Source: Sphingobacterium allocomposti
GTDB lineage: Bacteria; Bacteroidota; Bacteroidia; Sphingobacteriales; Sphingobacteriaceae
NCBI RefSeq assembly: GCF_008124885.1
Contig: NZ_VNHX01000010.1
Location: forward strand, 1-64,000
Direction: 5' to 3'
Length of the DNA: 64,000 nucleotides
The translations under genes were made by a program, and so were the position numbers. The notes below the pieces were generated by a model. It was not told the origin of the DNA, made no database searches, and saw nothing but the letters and a program-made list of their open reading frames with translations. Shown piece by piece: positions 28,569 through 37,619 of the stretch (position 1 is its first letter; the number at the start of each line of letters is the position of its first letter).

Positions 28569-29269
28569 TGTCGCGTCAGAACTTTATCATAGCCATCGAC
28601 GGCTTCTCCTCTTGCGGTAAAAGTACTGTGGCCAAGTCGCTGGCCAAGAAACTCCACTTTGTGTTTATCGACAGCGGCGCAATGTACAGGGCGGTGACCC
28701 TTTATTTTTTGAGGAATGATATTGACCTAAAAGACGTCGAGGCAGTGAACAGGGCGCTTGACGAGATCCATATTGATTTTGTTCCCAACACGGACAAGAC
28801 CCAGGTGTTCTTGAACGATGAGGATGTTTCCGACGAAATACGTACCATGTACGTCTCTGACATGGTAAGCGAAGTAAGCGCGATTAAGGAAGTACGCAGG
28901 GCAATGGTTGCGCAGCAGCAACGGCTGGGAAAAAGACGGAATATTGTAATGGATGGCAGAGACATCGGGACGACCGTTTTCCCGGACGCTGACCTAAAGA
29001 TTTTCATGACGGCGAGTCCAAGCGTAAGGGCGGAACGCCGGTATGCTGAACTCATGGCCAAGGGCGAGACCATCACGATGGAAGAGGTCGTCGAAAATCT
29101 GGCGCACCGCGACCATATTGATAGTACCCGCGAGGAAAGTCCACTGCGACAGGCGGCAGATGCATTCGTGCTGGACAATTCAGATCTCACGCAGGAAGAA
29201 CAGCTTCAGATCGTATTGGAAGAATATAAAAAACGTAAAGATGAGCAAAAAGGTGAGGTCGTGGAATGA
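28568..29269 (+). CDS. cmk: Cytidylate kinase
   Basis: It phosphorylates CMP and dCMP with ATP. The P-loop is IDGFSSCGKSTVAKSLA, the substrate region is FIDSGAMYRAVTLYFL, and NIVMDGRDIGTTVFPDADLK and RAERRYAELMAKG are family motifs. Length 233 aa, standard. Its last codons and stop lie inside the stem-loop of the terminator that follows, so the gene ends very compactly. Confidence 0.96.
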   Translation: MSRQNFIIAIDGFSSCGKSTVAKSLAKKLHFVFIDSGAMYRAVTLYFLRNDIDLKDVEAVNRALDEIHIDFVPNTDKTQVFLNDEDVSDEIRTMYVSDMVSEVSAIKEVRRAMVAQQQRLGKRRNIVMDGRDIGTTVFPDADLKIFMTASPSVRAERRYAELMAKGETITMEEVVENLAHRDHIDSTREESPLRQAADAFVLDNSDLTQEEQLQIVLEEYKKRKDEQKGEVVE

Positions 29270-29286
29270 AACTCCTCACCTTTTTT
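29247..29286. terminator. Bidirectional terminator overlapping the cmk 3' end
   Basis: GGTGAGG (29252-29258, still within cmk) pairs with CCTCACC (29274-29280), with A5 before and T6 after. It serves cmk on the plus strand and the convergent ribF operon on the minus strand. Confidence 0.8.
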
Positions 29287-29292
29287 AGATAG

Positions 29293-30273
29293 TCATCGCG
29301 TTTGAAAATATGCCCGAATGGCTATTTCGTCAGCTTTGATCTGTTCTTTCATGGCGTCTAACGATTCGAAGCGCTGATCATGGCGTATAAACTTCAGAAA
29401 TTTAATCCGCAGTGTTTTCGTGTAGATATCGTCTCTAAAATCTAAGAGGTTGATTTCTATTTTGCGATTCATGCCGTCGACGGTAGGGCGTGTGCCGATA
29501 TAGGCCATGCCTCTCGCAATCCGTTCCGGCTCAGGATGTATGTAGTCGCCGGTCTGTATAAATGGTACAGTAGGATATATTTCGGCTTCTACAGCATAGA
29601 TCCCGTAAGCAGGTATCAGTTTGTGGGCCTCATGAACGTTTAGATTCGCGGTCGGAAAACCGATCTCCCGGCCGATTTGATCACCGCGGACCACCGTGCC
29701 CGTCAGCTCAAACGGATAACCTAGATACTTGTTGGCCGTTTCAATATCACCCTTAATCAAGGATTCCCGTATCCGGGTAGACGACACAGCAACATCCTCT
29801 ATATCCTGCTCAGGAATCTGCTCCACGGCGTAGTCATAAATTTCTGCAAAGTGTTTTAGGTCTTTGATGGAGCCTTGGCGGTCCTTACCGAAATGGTGGT
29901 CATATCCGATAACGATCTGTTTTGTTCCCAGACGCCCAACAAGCACATTACTGATATATTCTTCCGGCGTTTGGTTGGAGAAGTCGCGTGTAAAAGGCGT
30001 GATGATAAGATGGTCTATACCCGAAAGTGCCAGCCGGTGGGTTTTTTCTTCAATATCGTTGATTAGACGTAGGTTGTCATCATTCGGATTGATGATTAAG
30101 CGGGGATGTGGAAAGAACGTCAGCAACACTGTCTCTCCACCCATCTCCTGGCTGCACTCTTTTAATTTAGATAATATCTTCTGATGTCCTATATGTACAC
30201 CGTCGAATGTACCGATGGTAACGACAGCATGGGACAACGATTTAAATTCATCTAAGCTTCTGTATATTTTCAT
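29293..30273 (-). CDS. ribF: Bifunctional riboflavin kinase / FAD synthetase
   Basis: It makes FMN from riboflavin and then FAD. The N-terminal adenylyltransferase has a HIGH-like motif in GTFDGVHIGHQKIL and a second motif near SSTRIRESLIKGD. The C-terminal kinase domain includes RGDQIGREIGFPTANL and IEINLLDFRDDIYTK. I prefer the ATG at 30273 (MKIYRSLDEF) over the in-frame GTG at 30279. Length 326 aa. Last gene of the ftsX-to-ribF operon. Confidence 0.95.
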   Translation of the reverse strand: MKIYRSLDEFKSLSHAVVTIGTFDGVHIGHQKILSKLKECSQEMGGETVLLTFFPHPRLIINPNDDNLRLINDIEEKTHRLALSGIDHLIITPFTRDFSNQTPEEYISNVLVGRLGTKQIVIGYDHHFGKDRQGSIKDLKHFAEIYDYAVEQIPEQDIEDVAVSSTRIRESLIKGDIETANKYLGYPFELTGTVVRGDQIGREIGFPTANLNVHEAHKLIPAYGIYAVEAEIYPTVPFIQTGDYIHPEPERIARGMAYIGTRPTVDGMNRKIEINLLDFRDDIYTKTLRIKFLKFIRHDQRFESLDAMKEQIKADEIAIRAYFQTR

Positions 30274-30292
30274 TCCCACATTAGGATTAATG

Positions 30293-31018
30293 TTATTGAT
30301 TTAGTGCTTTTGCTTTCTGTGATCTAATCTGATCAATTAGTGCTTGGAGATTCCAAGCGTTATCCACATGAAAGTTGCCACTTTTTGTTCGCCTAAGCTG
30401 GCTCAGATGGGCGCCATTTCGCAGCGCCTTCCCGAAATCGTGTGCTATAGAACGGATATATGTCCCTTTCGTACAGCTAATCCGGAAGTATACATCGGGA
30501 AGCGCAATGCGCTCTATATCAAAGGAATGGATTGTGATTTGGCGCGGTTTCAGCTCAACATCTTCGCCTCTTCGAGCCTTTTCATACACGCGTTCACCCT
30601 TAATTTTTATCGCAGAATGCGCAGGGGGATATTGTTCCTGTATACCCACGAAGCTTGCGGCCACCTGATATATATCATGGTGGCTAATATGGGAATAGTC
30701 GAAAGTGGAATCAACTTCTGTTTCTAGGTCGTATGAAGGTGTGGTTGCCCCCAACGTGATGATACCAGTATACTCTTTGTCTTCTGCCTGATAGGTGTCA
30801 ATCGTCTTCGTGAACTTTCCGGTACAGACAATCAACAGTCCTGTCGCCAGCGGATCGAGGGTGCCCGCATGGCCGACCTTTATTTTCTCCGGTTTCATCG
30901 CGTTACGGAGCTTTCCTATCACGTCAAAACTGGTCCATTCTAAGGGCTTGTCTATTAGTAAAACTTCGCCTTCAGCAAATCGAAAAGGAGAAGAAGGGAT
31001 GTCTTCTATATTTGTCAT
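30293..31018 (-). CDS. truB: tRNA pseudouridine-55 synthase
   Basis: It forms pseudouridine 55 in the T-loop of tRNAs. The catalytic Asp lies in KVGHAGTLDPLATGLLIV. Other family motifs are DKPLEWTSFDV, QYPPAHSAIKIKGERVYE and CTKGTYIRSIAHDFG. The 241-aa length indicates the short form without a long C-terminal PUA extension. It starts right after the uppP stop codon with no gap and ends 19 nt before ribF. Confidence 0.96.
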   Translation of the reverse strand: MTNIEDIPSSPFRFAEGEVLLIDKPLEWTSFDVIGKLRNAMKPEKIKVGHAGTLDPLATGLLIVCTGKFTKTIDTYQAEDKEYTGIITLGATTPSYDLETEVDSTFDYSHISHHDIYQVAASFVGIQEQYPPAHSAIKIKGERVYEKARRGEDVELKPRQITIHSFDIERIALPDVYFRISCTKGTYIRSIAHDFGKALRNGAHLSQLRRTKSGNFHVDNAWNLQALIDQIRSQKAKALNQ

Positions 31019-31813
31019 CTATATAATTTGCAGACTGTGTCCGCCGAGTAATAATCCAATAATTACCAGTCCAACGATAATCCTATACCAGCCGAACGCC
31101 TTAAAGCCGTATCTGGTCAGCACATTGATAAACGTCTTAATGGCGATGATGGCCACGACGAAGCCGACCACATTGCCGACGATCAGTAGATTGATTTCTT
31201 CGCCCGTAAAGGTGTGGCCTTCTTTAAAGAATTTATACAATTTTACAACGGAGGCACCCAACATCATGGGGATCGCCAGAAAGAATGAAAATTCTGCTGC
31301 TGCCTTACGTGTTAAGCCCTGCGTCATGGCTCCCACGATGGTACTGGCCGAGCGGGAGGTACCCGGGATCAACGCTAAACACTGATACAGCCCTATGATA
31401 AAGGACTGCTTGTACGAGATGTCGTCTGAATTATCCAGCTGAGGTCTGTTAAACCATTTATCGACGAAAAGCAGGATCACTCCGCCGACGACCAGCATGA
31501 CGGCCACCGTTAACGGGCTTTCCAATAAAGAATCTATAAAGTCGTTCAGAAGCAAGCCTAATATAGAAGCGGGGATTGCCGCAACAGCCAGTTTATAATA
31601 AAAGTCCAACGACCTAAAAAAACGTTTAAAATATAGAAACAAAACGGATAGGATCGTACCGAGCTGTATAACGATAGTGAAGAGTTTCACGAACGGAGAG
31701 GGCTCCATTCCCATCAATGCTGTTCCGATTATCATATGACCTGTGGATGATACAGGTAAAAATTCTGTCAGTCCTTCGATGATTGCTAAAACAATCGCCT
31801 GAAAATAGGTCAT
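31019..31813 (-). CDS. uppP: Undecaprenyl-diphosphatase (BacA type)
   Basis: An integral membrane phosphatase that recycles undecaprenyl diphosphate, the lipid carrier of cell-wall synthesis, and gives bacitracin tolerance. The two signature regions are present: EGLTEFLPVSSTGHMI near residue 14 and IPGTSRSASTIVGAM near residue 150. About eight hydrophobic helices. Length 264 aa. Its start shares one base with the DUF3098 gene stop. Confidence 0.96.
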   Translation of the reverse strand: MTYFQAIVLAIIEGLTEFLPVSSTGHMIIGTALMGMEPSPFVKLFTIVIQLGTILSVLFLYFKRFFRSLDFYYKLAVAAIPASILGLLLNDFIDSLLESPLTVAVMLVVGGVILLFVDKWFNRPQLDNSDDISYKQSFIIGLYQCLALIPGTSRSASTIVGAMTQGLTRKAAAEFSFFLAIPMMLGASVVKLYKFFKEGHTFTGEEINLLIVGNVVGFVVAIIAIKTFINVLTRYGFKAFGWYRIIVGLVIIGLLLGGHSLQII

Positions 31814-32064
31814 TACTGTTCTGTGTTTTTCTTTCTGGGTTTATATAAAATCGCAACAAATCCAAGCGCGAAGCCAATGACAACTACGAGAGGAGCAAGG
31901 GTAATTTTTGTAAAGCTATATATGTCTTCCTTCCCTGTCATTAATAGGAAGCCCAGGAAAACCACGATTACACTGGCGATAAAAAGTTGGTAATTAATCC
32001 GTTCAAAAGCGAACCCGATTTTCGTGTTGCTTGTTGTTATACTTTTTTGCTTTTTTTCTGACAT
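31813..32064 (-). CDS. DUF3098 small membrane protein
   Basis: This 83-aa protein has two hydrophobic helices (about residues 26-43 and 53-72) and a basic tail (YKPRKKNTEQ). It matches the Bacteroidota-specific DUF3098 family, which is regularly placed between ftsX and uppP as here. It overlaps uppP by one base. Function unknown; its position suggests a role in cell division or envelope assembly. Confidence 0.85.
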   Translation of the reverse strand: MSEKKQKSITTSNTKIGFAFERINYQLFIASVIVVFLGFLLMTGKEDIYSFTKITLAPLVVVIGFALGFVAILYKPRKKNTEQ

Positions 32065-32074
32065 ATGGAGATGA

Positions 32075-32953
32075 TTAGCGATATAAACTATGTGACTTTG
32101 CTCTAAGGTACTTGGTTACGGCGAAATAGGTGCTGAAGCCGGATATGAGGACGCCTAAAAGGACGACGATAAGAAATATCGCACCGAACTCGTACCAGTT
32201 ACGCAAAAACACGAGATCCGGAATTTGCTTTTGAGCAAACTGTAAGGTGAAAATCAGTAGAAGGATAGCGATCAAGGCGCCAAGGAGGCCGTGGAAGATG
32301 CCGTATAAGAGGTAGGGTTTGCGAATAAAGTTCTTAGTCGCCCCGATAAGTTGCATACTCTTAATTAGAAAACGCTGCGAATAGATGGCCAACCGGATTG
32401 TATTATTGATCAACGCTACAGCGATAATGAGCAGAACCACGGTAAAGGCCAAGATAACAATACCGATAATGCGGATGTTTTTATTGACCATATCAATGAG
32501 TGATTCCTGATAAACAACCTCTTTGACACGGCTGTTCTTTGAGGCCTTCTGGATAAACGTCTGGATGCTGTCGGTATTTGCGTATTGCTCCTTTAGGTAA
32601 ACATCTATAGAAGGAAGCAAGGGGTTGTGCCCTAAATATTCGACGAAGTCTTCGCCCAGGTCCTCTTTGAGGTTTTTGGCCGCAAGTTCCTTACTGATAT
32701 ACTCGGTACGTAATACGTATGGATCTTTCTCGATATCCTTTTGCATAGCCAATACGTCGCCTTCGTTTACATTGTCGTTAACGATAATATTTAACACAAT
32801 GTTTTCCTTAACGTATTTTGATAGGTTTTTAGCGTGTACAAGGATCAATCCCAATAGTCCTGTCATTAAGAGAACCAGTGCTATACTGATTACCGTCGAT
32901 ACATAAACAGACTTCGTTTTCTTTCTTCGTGAACCTTCTTCGTAAACCGACAT
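32075..32953 (-). CDS. ftsX: Cell-division permease-like protein FtsX
   Basis: FtsX works with the ATPase FtsE to activate cell-wall hydrolases at the division site. The 292-aa protein has an N-terminal helix (about 22-43), a periplasmic domain of about 120 residues, then three helices in the FtsX/MacB arrangement, with LIKSMQLIGATKNFIRKPY preceding the third. No ftsE gene is in the window. It leads a five-gene minus-strand operon through ribF. The 216-base divergent gap to leuS holds promoters only. Confidence 0.92.
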   Translation of the reverse strand: MSVYEEGSRRKKTKSVYVSTVISIALVLLMTGLLGLILVHAKNLSKYVKENIVLNIIVNDNVNEGDVLAMQKDIEKDPYVLRTEYISKELAAKNLKEDLGEDFVEYLGHNPLLPSIDVYLKEQYANTDSIQTFIQKASKNSRVKEVVYQESLIDMVNKNIRIIGIVILAFTVVLLIIAVALINNTIRLAIYSQRFLIKSMQLIGATKNFIRKPYLLYGIFHGLLGALIAILLLIFTLQFAQKQIPDLVFLRNWYEFGAIFLIVVLLGVLISGFSTYFAVTKYLRAKSHSLYR

Positions 32954-33169
32954 ATAGTGTTTAATAACGTATTTTGATGCGAAAGTAAATAATAATGCTC
33001 ATTTACGAAATATTTCCTGCAATAATATGCGATCAAAATTTCGGGAGCCCTCCAGATTATTTAACATCTAATATCCACATTTTATTGTTTATTATGAAAC
33101 TTTTGTGTCTATTTTAAGGTAAAATAGCTAATTTCGCCATTCTTCTTGATCAGTAGAAACAGGGAAAAA

Positions 33170-35953
33170 ATGGAATACAATCATCAATCTTTAGAAAAAA
33201 AGTGGCAAAAGTTTTGGGCGGACAACGGCACATTTATGCCCGAAAAAACAACAGATAAACCAAAATATTATGTGCTGGATATGTTTCCTTATCCATCTGG
33301 GGCAGGATTGCATGTTGGTCATCCCTTGGGATATATAGCCTCTGATATTTTCTCAAGATACAAACGGTTAAAAGGCTATAATGTACTACATCCGATGGGT
33401 TACGACTCCTTCGGTCTTCCTGCAGAACAATATGCTATTCAGACGGGACAACATCCCGCGGTAACAACAGAGGTGAACATTAAGCGGTATCGTGAACAGC
33501 TGGATAATATCGGCTTTTCGTACGATTGGTCAAGGGAAGTGAGAACGTCGGAGCCGCAATATTACAAATGGACGCAGTGGATTTTCATGCAGCTGTTCAA
33601 TGCCTGGTATAACAATCGGACGGATAAAGCTGAATCTATAAATACATTAATTGATCATTTCAATAATTTTGGTACACAGGGCGTTGAGGCCGTGTCGGAT
33701 GAGGATATTCTGACATTTTCGGCTGACGAGTGGAAAGCATTTACCGAAGAAGATAAGCAGCGGGAGCTACTGAAATATAGACTCGCTTATTTGCGGGAAA
33801 GCACGGTCAATTGGTGTGCGGCATTGGGAACGGTCTTGGCAAACGATGAGGTTATCAACGGCGTATCCGAGCGGGGCGGATACCCGGTGGAGCAGAAGAA
33901 AATGATGCAATGGTCGATGCGTATTACCGCTTATGCAGACCGCCTGCTCCGCGGTTTAGAGACGATCGATTGGCCAGAGCCCCTGGTGGAGATGCAGCGG
34001 AACTGGATTGGTAAATCGGTTGGGGCCTCCGTGAAGTTTCCCGTGCCTCAGATAGATAAAGAGATAGAGGTGTTTACAACGCGCGTGGACACGATTTTCG
34101 GTGTGTCTTTTATAGTGCTGGCGCCGGAACACGAGTGGGTAGACCTGTTGACCACCGACGCACAGCGTGCGGAAGTCGACGCCTACCGGGAAAAAACGGC
34201 TAAAAAATCTGAGCTGGACCGAATGGCCGACGCAAAAACGGTGTCAGGCGTGTTTACGGGAGCATACGCCAAACATCCGCTGACCGGCGAAGACGTGCAG
34301 ATCTGGATAGCTGACTATGTACTTGCCGGATACGGAACAGGTGCGGTAATGGCCGTTCCTTCCGGAGATCAACGGGATTACCTTTTTGCAAAGCACTTTG
34401 GACTGCCGATCATTCGGATTTCGGACACACAACAGATTGAAGAAGCTGCAGACCCCAATAAAGACGGGAGGTACATCAACTCCGGATTTATCAATGGGCT
34501 GACCTATGACGAGGCCGTTGCGGCGGTGATTAAACGCCTGGAAGAGATGAAGCTGGGGAAAGCCAAAGTGAATTTCCGCATGAGGGATGCCATATTTGGA
34601 CGGCAGCGCTACTGGGGCGAGCCTGTACCGGTATATTTCAAAAATGGCTTGCCGTATTTAATCGAGGAAGATGAGCTTCCTTTGATGTTGCCGGAGATCG
34701 ACAAATATCTTCCGACGGAGACAGGAGAGCCGCCTTTAGGGCGGGCTGGTGACTGGAAGTATCAGGGGCAATATGAATATGAGCTCAGCACAATGCCTGG
34801 ATGGGCAGGATCGTCGTGGTACTGGTTCCGTTATATGGATCCTAAAAATACCGAGGCTTTCGCTTCTAAAGAAGCGGTAGACTACTGGAAAGCAGTGGAT
34901 TTATACATCGGAGGATCCGAACATGCCACCGGACACCTGTTGTATTCGCGGTTTTGGAATAAAGTTCTTAAAGATCTCGGTTATCATAACGAAGAGGAAC
35001 CCTTTAAGAAATTGATCAATCAGGGAATGATCCAGGGACGTTCAAATTTTGTTTATCGCGTCCTCGACGAGGAAGGAAAAGGAACAAATACGTTTGTCTC
35101 GCTTGGGTTGAAGGATCAGTATAAAACAATTCCTTTGCATGTAGACGTAAATATAGTCCATAACGACATCTTAGATACCGAAAAGTTCAAAGCGTTCCGA
35201 CCCGACTTTGCGAATGCGGAATTTGTGTTGGAAAATGGCAGATATGTTTGCGGGACGGAGGTCGAAAAGATGTCGAAGTCAAAATTTAATGTCGTGAACC
35301 CGGACGATATTATTGCTACCTATGGAGCAGATACGTTGCGTCTTTACGAGATGTTTTTAGGACCTTTGGAGCAAGCTAAACCGTGGAACACCAATGGTAT
35401 AGAAGGCGTATATAAATTTTTACGTAAGTTGTGGCGTCTGTTTCACGATGCGTCAGGCAACTTTATTGTTTCCGACGAGGAGCCCACAAAAGCGGAGTAT
35501 AAAGCATTACATAAAATTATCAAGAAGGTAGAAGAGGATATCGAGCGGTTTTCTTTCAACACTTCGGTCTCTGCTTTTATGATCTGCGTCAACGAGCTCA
35601 GTGAATTAAAATGTAATAAGAGAAAGATATTACAAGAACTGATCATTACACTGCACCCGTACGCTCCGCATATTACGGAGGAGCTGTGGTCACTATTGGG
35701 AAATCCTGCGGGCACCATTTCTTACGCCAGCTATCCAGCCTTTAATCCGGCGCACCTGGTCGAGTCGGAATTTGCTTATCCGGTTTCGGTGAATGGAAAA
35801 ATGAAAATGAATCTTCCGTTAGCGCTCGATTTAGACGCAAAAGCGGTGGAAGCCATTGTTTTGGAAAATAATGACGTACAGCGCTTTCTGGATGGAAAGG
35901 CGGTGAAGAAGATCATATTCGTAAAAGGGAAGATTATTAATATAGTCGTCTAA
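33170..35953 (+). CDS. leuS: Leucyl-tRNA synthetase
   Basis: It charges tRNA-Leu. The HIGH-type motif is [14 protein letters not shown] and the KMSKS motif is [20 protein letters not shown]1 editing domain sits in the middle (for example [16 protein letters not shown] with the conserved editing region). The tRNA-binding anticodon domain and a C-terminal domain complete 927 aa. I chose the ATG at 33170 ([16 protein letters not shown]), which gives the family N-terminus and has a purine-rich AGGG upstream. Confidence 0.96.
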   Translation: MEYNHQSLEKKWQKFWADNGTFMPEKTTDKPKYYVLDMFPYPSGAGLHVGHPLGYIASDIFSRYKRLKGYNVLHPMGYDSFGLPAEQYAIQTGQHPAVTTEVNIKRYREQLDNIGFSYDWSREVRTSEPQYYKWTQWIFMQLFNAWYNNRTDKAESINTLIDHFNNFGTQGVEAVSDEDILTFSADEWKAFTEEDKQRELLKYRLAYLRESTVNWCAALGTVLANDEVINGVSERGGYPVEQKKMMQWSMRITAYADRLLRGLETIDWPEPLVEMQRNWIGKSVGASVKFPVPQIDKEIEVFTTRVDTIFGVSFIVLAPEHEWVDLLTTDAQRAEVDAYREKTAKKSELDRMADAKTVSGVFTGAYAKHPLTGEDVQIWIADYVLAGYGTGAVMAVPSGDQRDYLFAKHFGLPIIRISDTQQIEEAADPNKDGRYINSGFINGLTYDEAVAAVIKRLEEMKLGKAKVNFRMRDAIFGRQRYWGEPVPVYFKNGLPYLIEEDELPLMLPEIDKYLPTETGEPPLGRAGDWKYQGQYEYELSTMPGWAGSSWYWFRYMDPKNTEAFASKEAVDYWKAVDLYIGGSEHATGHLLYSRFWNKVLKDLGYHNEEEPFKKLINQGMIQGRSNFVYRVLDEEGKGTNTFVSLGLKDQYKTIPLHVDVNIVHNDILDTEKFKAFRPDFANAEFVLENGRYVCGTEVEKMSKSKFNVVNPDDIIATYGADTLRLYEMFLGPLEQAKPWNTNGIEGVYKFLRKLWRLFHDASGNFIVSDEEPTKAEYKALHKIIKKVEEDIERFSFNTSVSAFMICVNELSELKCNKRKILQELIITLHPYAPHITEELWSLLGNPAGTISYASYPAFNPAHLVESEFAYPVSVNGKMKMNLPLALDLDAKAVEAIVLENNDVQRFLDGKAVKKIIFVKGKIINIVV

Positions 35954-36014
35954 ATAAATACAGAAAGTATCACTGTTTGGATTGATAACTTAGAATATCA
36001 TTAATTTAGATAAT

Positions 36015-36058
36015 ATCCGCCTATATCAGTACTTTTAATGATATAGGCGGATCTGTTT
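36015..36058 (+). terminator. Terminator after leuS
   Basis: ATCCGCCTATATC (36015-36027) and GATATAGGCGGAT (36040-36052) form a perfect 13-bp stem with a 12-nt loop, followed by CTGTTTTC, 62 nt after the leuS stop. Confidence 0.8.
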
Positions 36059-36095
36059 TCAACCTATTGTGAGCCGGCCCTTACATATATTCCCC

Positions 36096-36135
36096 TTGAG
36101 ATAATTGCATATCATCTCAAATTTCTCTAAGTTTG
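36096..36135 (+). promoter_or_regulatory. satD promoter with an embedded inverted repeat (operator candidate)
   Basis: TTG (36105-36107), 20 nt, then TAAGTTTG (36128-36135) is a full Bacteroidota promoter match. The satD ATG begins 6 nt later, so the mRNA is probably leaderless. An inverted repeat, TTGAGATAAT (36096-36105) and ATCATCTCAA (36111-36120) with one mismatch and a 5-nt centre, overlaps the -33 box and the spacer. A dimer bound there would block RNA polymerase. Confidence 0.6.
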
Positions 36136-36140
36136 ACTAA

Positions 36141-36740
36141 ATGCAACAGCTAATCGCTATCTTAACTGGAGACGTTATTCGTTCCCGGACGCAAAATCCG
36201 GATATATGGCTTTCCGTATTAAAGGAGGCCATTTCTTCTTATACGGACAATTTCGACATTTTTCGGGGCGACAGCTTCCAGGCGGAACTGTCTCTGGAAG
36301 AAGCCCTGAAAGCAACGTTCTACATCAAAGCTGCTATGATAGCGCTAAAATTAGACGTCCGGATAGGTATAGGAATCGGAATAAAGGACCACGATGATGG
36401 TGCTATCAAGACCTCTTTTGGATCGGCCCTCACATATTCCGGAGAGGCATTCGACGAACTAAAAAAAGAAACAATATGTTTACGTTCTCCTAATAAAAAG
36501 GTGGACGATCTGTGCAATGTTATTTTAACACTGGCGGCCGAGCTATGTGGGCACTGGACTCCCAATATGGCTGAAACAGTAAAGGCTGCTTTACGGAATG
36601 AGGGGATGAACCAGATTGATCTCGCCGCCGTGCTGGGCAAAAAATATCAAAGTCAGATCAGTACCGAACTGCAAAAAGCTTCCTTTATTAAAATACAACG
36701 CGCTATCGCGTACTGCACAGAAGCCCTATTGACCTTATGA
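36141..36740 (+). CDS. SatD-family protein: cyclase-like N-terminal region plus C-terminal helix-turn-helix
   Basis: The 199-aa protein matches the SatD family, whose biochemical role is not established as far as I know. Residues 1-105 carry a motif set like class III nucleotidyl cyclases: a hydrophobic strand then Asp11 (AILTGDVIRSR), GD in FRGDSFQAEL (Asp44), RIGIGIG (74-80) and SALTYSGEAFDEL, which recalls the cyclase GPxVNxAARL region. Residues 155-190 look like an HTH (NQIDLAAVLGKKYQSQISTE). Its stop overlaps the start of the DUF3307 gene (ATGA). The cyclase link is my inference from motifs only. Confidence 0.75.
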   Translation: MQQLIAILTGDVIRSRTQNPDIWLSVLKEAISSYTDNFDIFRGDSFQAELSLEEALKATFYIKAAMIALKLDVRIGIGIGIKDHDDGAIKTSFGSALTYSGEAFDELKKETICLRSPNKKVDDLCNVILTLAAELCGHWTPNMAETVKAALRNEGMNQIDLAAVLGKKYQSQISTELQKASFIKIQRAIAYCTEALLTL

Positions 36741-37468
36741 TGATCCTGTTCCTGAAACTGCTTTTAGCCCATTTACTTGGCGACTTTGTCCTGCAGCCTA
36801 CAAGCTGGGTACAAAGGAGAAAGGAACGGGTATCTTATCTTCTGCTGCATGTAGCTGTTCATGGCGGGCTACTATTTCTATTCTTATTGCCAGAGATTGC
36901 CGAGCGCTGGCAGACGGTTATTTTTATTGCCTGTACCCATTTAGTGATTGACAGCCTTAAGATATATGGGGAGAAACGCTGGCCGTTTAAACCATTCCTG
37001 CTGTTTATTGCCGATCAAGCGCTACATATTGCCGCGTTGCTGGCAGTTCTATTATACGAATACGGAATTCCGTCCGAATGGCAACAGCTGTTATTATCGC
37101 CGAAAGCAATGCTATACGCCATAGCATTCGTTCTGGTTACAGCCGCAAGTCCGGTCATGCTTCGCGTCTTCTTTAGCAAATGGACAAAGGATCTGGACTT
37201 TTTGCATAAACATCAAAATTCTTTGGCGGATGCCGGCTTGCTGATAGGTATTATGGAGCGCCTCCTTATCGTACTTTTTATACAGCTCAATTTTCTGTCA
37301 GGAATAGGATTTCTCCTAGGAGCAAAATCGATCTTCCGGTTTGGCGACCTAACCAACGCGAAGGACACCAAATTTACCGAGTATATTCTTGTGGGTACAC
37401 TGGCGAGCTTTGTAGTTGGAATCGCCATCGGATACGCCCTTCGATGGGGGCTGAGGTATGTTGCCTAA
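36737..37468 (+). CDS. DUF3307 polytopic membrane protein with His/Asp pairs
   Basis: The 243-aa protein has about six hydrophobic segments and fits DUF3307. Four i/i+4 His/Asp pairs lie in or beside its helices: H12/D16 (AHLLGDF), H38/H42 (LLHVAVHGG), H68/D72 (CTHLVIDSLK) and D93/H97 (ADQALHIAA). Such a set could bind metal inside the membrane, as in YdjM-like metal-dependent membrane hydrolases. It is translationally coupled to satD by a 4-nt overlap, so the two products probably work together. Function unknown. Confidence 0.8.
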   Translation: MMILFLKLLLAHLLGDFVLQPTSWVQRRKERVSYLLLHVAVHGGLLFLFLLPEIAERWQTVIFIACTHLVIDSLKIYGEKRWPFKPFLLFIADQALHIAALLAVLLYEYGIPSEWQQLLLSPKAMLYAIAFVLVTAASPVMLRVFFSKWTKDLDFLHKHQNSLADAGLLIGIMERLLIVLFIQLNFLSGIGFLLGAKSIFRFGDLTNAKDTKFTEYILVGTLASFVVGIAIGYALRWGLRYVA

Positions 37469-37619
37469 AGTATCAACGTCCAGTCTACTAACACCCAGCT
37501 AGCCATACCGGATCCGGAACGGATCCTTTGGGCTGACAATATAGCACCGACGCATGAACATTAAAAACATTTGCAAACTTTGTCTTTTTACCCGTAAATT
37601 CACAGCAAACTACCGAAAG

